This document shows positions 58,801-64,000 of a DNA stretch of 64,000 nt, piece after piece. The DNA is taken from positions 52,982,902 through 53,046,901 of the forward strand of contig JAOANR010000003.1 of the NCBI GenBank assembly GCA_030278955.1, given 5' to 3'. A program made the position numbers and the translations under genes. The DNA comes from Hygrophila difformis. Taxonomy: Eukaryota > Streptophyta > Magnoliopsida > Lamiales > Acanthaceae. Each line of letters opens with the position of its first letter. Position 1 is the first letter of the stretch. The notes under the pieces are model-generated. The model searched no databases. It had not been told where the DNA came from and worked only from the letters and a program-made list of their open reading frames with translations.

Positions 58801-60464
58801 TCCTTAAACTCCTCCTCCTGCGCAGATTCAACAGACATATCCTGCTAAAATCAATGCCACAATATGCTTACTCCTATACAACTTCAATGAACTAGAAATA
58901 CTAATCTAGTGCTCACAGAAAAAATGAGACCCAAGCCAGTAAATGCTTACCTCTTCATTCTTGTTCTCATCCTCGGTCAACATGTTCTTTGTCCCCTATA
59001 AATTGCAATGAGGCAACACTCCAACACCACATTACCATAATGCACTCGATAATAAAAAATCAGAGATAAACAAACATGCAAAACAGTTCCACCAACGTAT
59101 CCTACGAATAATTTACCTCAACCTCCTCTTGCGTTGTCTTCTCCTCTTCATTGGTCTCTCTCTTGCTCCCTTCCTACATCAGTGTACCATCAAGCAATAA
59201 GACAACCGATATATCAATACCAATAGCATCTCAGATAAGGCATAAAAAATGTTCCTACGGATACCAAATGTATTCCGGTTGGCTACCAATGAGAATGTAT
59301 CCATGTACCTTTTTGCCATACCGCTTCTCACGCTTTTTCTTATGAGGTAGTTTATCGAACTGTCTGTCGTCGTCTTCCATTATATCATCCAGTGGTGTGG
59401 CCACAACCGGAGTCACAAATTTCCGTTCCCTCTCCATCATGTGGAATTCGCGGATATCATGTTTCCTGATTGTCTGCAGGTCAGCAATACAGTCATCCAA
59501 GCCAGCGTGTTTGTCAGCCCATCTCGAAACGCGGGATAACTGGCTCGGAAAGTGGCCTGGCCAAATGCGGGAGTCTTTCGTAAAACCAGCCCTGCGCGCA
59601 AACACGTATACCCATCAATATAGAAATGGTTCTCAATAAAGACATGTCAAAGTATATCAGCAGTACAAGAGTGGTGTATTTAATGTTCAGTCAAGTATTG
59701 ACACTTACCATGACCCCCACTGTGCACCCATCCACATAGACCTTACTCTCCACCACGCGTCTTCGAAATGAATCAACAACAAAATCATATGCCGCATTCC
59801 CCCAACTATACTCCCCTAGTCGGTTTAGGTTGTCCACGTGGTGGACAAGAAATTCTGGGAGTGAGTATGAGGACGTCGGGAAGAGGATGCAACCAAACAC
59901 CGATAGGACGAATGCCCGAGCAAAATCTAGGTCATGTTCGGTTCCCGCAAGATTCGCCAGCAGCTCCAGCAACTCGCCCCTTCTCAAATTACCCGATCTT
60001 TTACCGAAATACTTCTCCTTAAACCTCGAGGCCGGCTCAAAGTCAAGGTGCACGTATATCCCCTTGTGTGGGAGGCCCAACACCACTGAAAATTCCCATG
60101 CTTTGAACGGCAGCGAAATCCCGTTTCCCAAAACGAATGCCAACCTCTCCGCGTTGAAAGTTTCAACAAGGGCCTGCAGCCTTGTCCTGCTGGAATAAGC
60201 ACCTTCCACCTTCGCATAATGGTAAAAGGGTGTCCGCTTAATCGCATTCAGTTGTGCTTCCGTCATTCTGCCCTCCACCTCGCTCATCGCCTCCTGCAAT
60301 ACCGAAACGCTGCACCTAGTCGTAAACATTTGCGCGCCACATTCTTCACCCTTCGGTTCACTTCCCTCTTCACTTCCCTCTCTGCTTCCATCTTTTTTAC
60401 TCGGTTTACTTCCCTTTTTACTTCCCTCTTTTTTACTCACTTTCCGACTACCTTTCGGAGGCAT
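55852..60464 (-). pseudogene. Ulp1-like (C48) protease gene with plant mobile domain, MULE-borne
   Basis: On the minus strand the start is ATG at 60464 in a Lys/Ser-rich leader (MPPKGSRKVSKKEGSKK). Exon 1 (60464-59709) encodes the DUF1985/plant mobile-type domain (MTEAQLNAIKRTPFYHYAKV ... LGLPHKGIYVHL). Later exons, as read, are 59591-59309, about 59176-59119, 58999-58952, 58840-58290, 58209-58081, 57950-57808, 57720-57453, 57338-57093, 57033-56717 and 56621-55852. The C48 core has His in KFHWFLIVLD, Asn where Asp is usual (EVLIFNSS), and Gln and Cys in QQGSTSLDCGVHVM. After the protease comes an acidic/Pro-rich region and a long Val-Asp-Pro-Pro-Ala repeat ending AETDGGPAIH. Lesions are an A8 run at 57682-57689 that shifts the frame, an indel near 56187, and a phase mismatch at the first junction. 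Ulp1 enzymes remove SUMO; activity here is unproven. Confidence 0.78.
55905..56465 (-). repeat. Coding minisatellite (Val-Asp-Pro-Pro-Ala repeat)
   Basis: About 25 G+C-rich units of 18-24 bp (GGGTCGACGGCAGCAGGAG type on the plus strand). On the minus strand they translate as AAVDPPPAAVDPPA and variants, forming the C-terminal tail of the Ulp1-like gene. Larger blocks of several units are themselves repeated (56060-56160, 56210-56300, 56300-56390). Open frames on the plus strand here are by-products of the repeat. Confidence 0.85.
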
Positions 60465-61449
60465 TTTTCTTTTCGTCACGCTGCAAAGCACATTATTTCA
60501 CACTAATGTTCAGTATATTGAATACCAGACTCGTCAGTAAACAATACTACTAAACAAACCTGCCCAACATCGCACAGATTTCAACTTAATTTGGAACAAA
60601 CAACTTCGGGGCCAACTGGTATAGTCTCAAACATACAATAGTATTATTCATAGGGACAAAGCTGTATACGCGACCCACCACAAAAATGTACTGATCAGCT
60701 CATCAATAGTGTTCGTAAGCTCTACACGGGTATAGCAAAATCGATTCCGAATAATGGACTACTTCACTAAACCCTACGCCCCTAACTTATAATTTCTTTC
60801 GCAAAGAACCCCAAAACCAGTGTCTGAAATAGCGAAACTAAGAGCAACATTACAAACTTCAATCTCATACATAAATGAGCAACATTACAAACTTTAATCT
60901 CATACAACCACAGAAATTCTGAGAAAAAATTAGCAAAACCGTCGCACTAAAAAATGCCCAAGCAACGAATCAAAACAGCAATAATATAACCCATTGAACG
61001 ATGAACTCGGCATAATCACCATTTGCCTTACCTATTTCCCGTTGATCGCCGGGTTTTGCCCTTCTTCAACCTCCAAAATAGGAAACCCTTCGAACCACAA
61101 ATGAAAATGGAGAACCCCAGCCTTCGAGCGTAATAACGGAAGCAAAACTTGCCCACAACCCTACCCAAGACCCCGGCTTCGTCGTCTCCGCAACAGCCGC
61201 GTAGTGGGGAGTTGGAAGCTCGAGTAACGGCCTGCGTAGTGGGGAAGATGGAGTGAGCTCGAGTGAGGGGGGTAGGGGGGTTTGGATTCCTTTCATCATT
61301 AATGGGTTGGAATTTTTTTTTTGAAAACTGATGTTTCGGCCTGCCACCTGCAGCTAAAGTGGAATTGGCAAAACTAACCTTACCTCTATTTCTTGGCACA
61401 AATATCAATTGGGGGCATATTAGTCATTTCCATTTTTTATTTTCATAAA
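60465..61449 (-). other. Probable 5' leader and promoter of the Ulp1-like gene
   Basis: No further coding exon seen. On the minus strand a donor (AAATAG|GTAAGG at about 61032) and an acceptor (TTTGCAG at about 60482) could join an untranslated first exon to the ATG exon. The remainder is non-coding up to the terminal repeat. Confidence 0.45.
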
Positions 61450-61551
61450 GAAATGGTAAATTCGGGGATAGGTATCAAACCTGAAGTATTATGGTATGCT
61501 GGTACTGAAGTGAAAGTATTTTCTTGTTGGGGTACTAAAGTCACATTTGCC
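61450..61551 (-). repeat. Right terminal inverted repeat of the MULE
   Basis: Read inward it begins GGCAAATGTGACTTTAGTACC, with CACTTCAGTACC and GTTTGATACC blocks spaced as in the left end. Overall identity is low. Confidence 0.65.
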
Positions 61552-61723
61552 GTTTTTTTTTTTTTTTAAATTTTTGCTGTCGACACATTCATCGCGCAAT
61601 CTAATGTATATTTTAAATCATTAATAGCTCGAGTTTGGTAAAAGTATTTTAAAAGTTCGATATTTAAAAACTATAAGACGAGGTGAATCTAATGATATTT
61701 TACTTGGCATATTTTAACTTGTA

Positions 61724-61737
61724 TAACTATAATAAAA
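61724..61737. repeat. SINE target site duplication (left)
   Basis: TAACTATAATAAAA, exactly repeated at 61889-61902. Confidence 0.9.
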
Positions 61738-61888
61738 AATTTTTTAGGTAAATACCAGGGTATCCCAGGCCACATTGGGCCCAAGAGGGCAATTAAGGGC
61801 GCCTCAGTTTTTTGCATACACAAGGCTCGAACCCGAAACATTGCTTAAGCGACTAGAGCCCCCATCCACTCAAGCCAACTGCTGTTGG
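61738..61888 (-). mobile_element. tRNA-derived SINE (151 bp)
   Basis: Read on the minus strand it starts with a box-A-like TTGGCTTGAGTGGATGGGG, followed about 40 nt later by a box-B-like GGGTTCGAGCC (complement of 61823-61833). A body ending CCTGGGATACCCTGGTATTT and a short A/T tail follow. A perfect 14-bp target duplication flanks it. The two boxes are the internal RNA polymerase III promoter of tRNA-derived SINEs. No coding capacity. Confidence 0.88.
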
Positions 61889-61902
61889 TAACTATAATAA
61901 AA
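61889..61902. repeat. SINE target site duplication (right)
   Basis: TAACTATAATAAAA, identical to 61724-61737. Confidence 0.9.
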
Positions 61903-62580
61903 TTTTAAATTAAAGTATGTAATATTTCTATTTAAATGATTAATCTCACTTGGCTATATTATTTACTACTTATTTATTCAATAAATTGGATTGGTTAATA
62001 CGAGTGGATTTTCGGTGACGATTCACTTTAGAAATTAAGCTAATAAGGCCTAAGGCTGAGCGAGCTTGAGATCTTTGAATAGAGGAATAAAGCATGAAAA
62101 TCAAGCGAAGCAGATGATAAGCACACTATCGAGTGGTGTGAAAAAAAAATGGAGGAAGTATAATACTTCTTCTTTCTTCTCAAATTACTAATTTTTTTTT
62201 AATGTATATCCATGCTCCTATCTAATGTGAATATTTAAAATATGTATATAGTAAAAATTATATAAATTATATTTTAAAATTAAAAATTATATAAATTATA
62301 TTTTAAAATTATGTATTAGATAAAATTAAAAAATTTTATTTAATTAATTTTGTTTAATTTTATAATTGCCATAATATTAGATTAAAGTTGAATAAGTAAA
62401 TATCAAAAGTTAAAAGCTTTTAATGAATTGGAATGAAGGGAGTAGAGTATCCAATTTTATGTGTAAAAATATACTATCTCCCGTGAATCCAATAATATTT
62501 AACTCGAATATATATATTTTTAAAAAAAATTTAACTATATTTAAAAATGGGGATGTAATCAATTATTTAAGAAAAAGGAA
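61903..62580. other. AT-rich spacer, no gene seen
   Basis: Non-coding. The stretch near 62255-62310 contains a short repeated ATTATATAAATTATATTTTAAAATT segment. Confidence 0.6.
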
Positions 62581-64000
62581 ATGGGCCGTCCTTCTAGGGT
62601 TTCTTCTAGGGCGACCAAGATTCCTTCTACGATCTCTCTGCCGGCAATCCACGATCCGAGGGGTACGTCTCCCACCGTCGACCACCTCTCTGATGCTCCG
62701 GCCCCCGTAGTCGCTTCGGTGAGTACAGGGGGCCCTCAAATTCCTTCGTTCCGTGATGCTGTTGTGAATCAGACGACTCAGGAGGAGCCGCTCGTGAGCC
62801 CTGCGTTTGTTCCCAGGGATTGGATTAAGGAGAGTCTTGCTACTATTGACGGCGAGGGTGCGCATGCTAGATGTCCTAAAATCCGATTCCAGCAATCGGT
62901 ACTAGATGAACTTGGAGAGCCATAGAAAGATGTACTTGTGTTGAAAGTTTTAGGCTTGTCGGTAGGCTACATAGCCATGAAAGAGCGTCTAACCCGTGCA
63001 TGGAAGCTTCAAAGTTCGTTCGATTTATTGGATATTGGCCATGGATGTTTTTTCGCCAAATTTCGGAATCTGGCGGATCGGGAAAAGGTATTAATGGGAG
63101 GGTCGTGGATGATTTTTGACCACTGCCTCGCGGTTATGCGATGGTCTGCTGGTTTCAACCCTAAGAAGTCCAAGGTTAATACTATCCAGACTTGGATCAG
63201 GTTACGGAACTTAATCAGATGTTCTATAATGAGAATGCCTTGCGGGTTATTACTGCGGCTCTGGGCACACTTATCAAAGTGGATAAGAACACAACGGCCA
63301 TAGCTAGGGGTCGGTACGCGCGGGTCTGTGTTGAGATCAATCTGGACAAGCCCTTGTTGGGCATGCTCGATGTGGAAGGAGACACTGTTCACGTTGCATA
63401 CGAGGGTTTACACCTGTTATGTATGCAATGTGCTAGATATGGGCATTTGCAAGGACGGTGCCCATTAGCTAACAGCCAAGCATGAGATAGTGATACTTCC
63501 GTCCCTGATCAGTTGCAATCTACGACAGTGACCCTTGTGGAGGAGGTTAGGAATTCTCCTACCAAGGTGGTGTAGGAGGAGAGGAATTCTCCAGTTGTGG
63601 AGGAAGGTGGCGCGGATGGACTAAGGGTGGGAGACTGGATGGTGATTAAAAGACGAAAGCCGCGTCCGTCAAAACCTATGGGTGCTACGGTCCCACATGA
63701 TGATAGATTGAAAATTCAAGGGGAGCTAAGCAATGATGTGGTATCGCGAGAGGATGCTCAACAGGCTAAGGTGACTAGTGGACTGAAGGATGATGCGGTC
63801 ACGGTGAATCAACATAAGGATGTGGCTGTGGTACCACTGGGCACGGCTCTTGAGGCACTACCAGTCACTGATGGTAATGCCAATAAGAACTCTACTAGGG
63901 TCAGAAAGCTCCTGCATGGTGTGAAGAGGACTGGACTAACTAAGAAACCGGGCAGGGGAGAGGAGACTCAAACTAATGGTAAGGTGGATGTGGAAAAGCT
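62581..64000 (+). pseudogene. LINE ORF1 (DUF4283 and zinc knuckle), runs off the window
   Basis: Starts MGRPSRVSSRATKIPS at 62581. The DUF4283 domain (GYIAMKERLTRAWKLQSSFDLLDIG ... GGSWMIFDHCLAVMRW) spans about 62930-63160. A TAG at 62923 and a frame change at about 63180-63200 break it. It continues with VCVEINLDKPL and a CCHC knuckle (CMQCARYGHLQGRC, about 63424-63465), then stops at 63483 and near 63574 and a Lys-rich tail to the window edge. Same family type as the LINE at 28172-30461. Its 3' end is outside the window. Confidence 0.85.

Larger units (their letters stand above)
49940..61551. mobile_element. Mutator-like element (11.6 kb) with transposase, GRF and Ulp1-like genes
   Basis: Ends GGGGTTTTGAGAGTTAAATACC and (inverted) GGCAAATGTGACTTTAGTACC, which share spaced TACC words over about 100 bp. 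The flanks share a G followed by at least eight T (49929-49939 and 61552-61567), a possible 9-11 bp target duplication. Inside are a MURA-type transposase on the plus strand and, on the minus strand, a GRF zinc-finger gene and a multi-exon gene with an N-terminal plant mobile domain and C-terminal C48 (Ulp1) protease. Carriage of Ulp1-like genes is known for a branch of plant MULEs (KI/Kaonashi). Confidence 0.85.

Noticed and set aside
61738..61888. A functional tRNA gene
   Set aside because: Box A and B words are present but no cloverleaf with matching acceptor stem can be drawn, and the target duplication marks a SINE.

Overview
This window is nuclear DNA from a flowering plant, most likely a eudicot. 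It has intron-rich genes with GT-AG borders, an AT-hook (AHL) gene, a plant mitochondrial DnaJ gene of the ATJ1 type, an Athila-type Ty3/gypsy element primed by tRNA-Asp, plant L1-type LINEs, a Mutator-like element carrying a Ulp1-type protease gene, a tRNA-derived SINE and a Stowaway-like MITE. Nothing in the sequence names the species. Only two host genes are visible; most of the rest is layered transposons.

Layout. 1-2015 is AT-rich flank. 2021-26846 is one complete 24.8-kb Athila-lineage retrotransposon. It has two LTRs of about 5.0 kb that differ at roughly 70 positions by eye (about 1.4%), a perfect 5-bp target duplication (AATAG) and a tRNA-Asp primer site. Its gag-pro-pol (7203-13132) is broken by stops and a frameshift and has an Asp-to-Asn change in integrase. 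A third gene (14375-20211) has its own probable promoter and a 1.45-kb intron that splices in frame. 26852-28158 is flank. 28172-30461 is an internally deleted LINE on the minus strand with a 13-bp target duplication, lying 310 bp upstream of the start codon of the DnaJ gene. 30772-41669 is that gene: 19 exons, 471 codons, every splice phase consistent. 42740-42984 is a MITE. 43979-46185 is a 5'-truncated LINE. 47088-47936 is an intronless AHL gene. 49940-61551 is an 11.6-kb Mutator-like element with a MURA-type transposase (plus strand), a small GRF zinc-finger gene and a multi-exon Ulp1-like protease gene (both minus strand). 61738-61888 is a SINE with a perfect 14-bp target duplication. 62581 to the end is the start of another LINE.

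Most unusual signal. The retrotransposon carries three clusters of a short palindrome (AATTCGGTCTAGACCGAATT and variants). Two are in each LTR and one is in the internal non-coding region. The palindromes recur at about 65-118 bp intervals and many are flanked by further half-sites, making 55-60 bp symmetric modules. One LTR cluster ends about 90 bp upstream of the LTR TATA box, and the internal cluster ends about 20 bp upstream of a second TATA-like box that precedes the third gene. The element therefore looks like two transcription units sharing one family of operator-like sites. The third gene encodes a protein with a coiled coil, a classical nuclear localisation signal and a 'putative plant transposon protein' domain, so it looks like a nuclear factor rather than an envelope. 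Also notable are copies of the LTR end plus primer-binding site embedded inside each LTR, and a hairpin-associated 14-nt motif that occurs three times, the last copy abutting the 3' LTR.

All calls come from reading the sequence. Family names rest on recalled motif knowledge, and no database search was possible.
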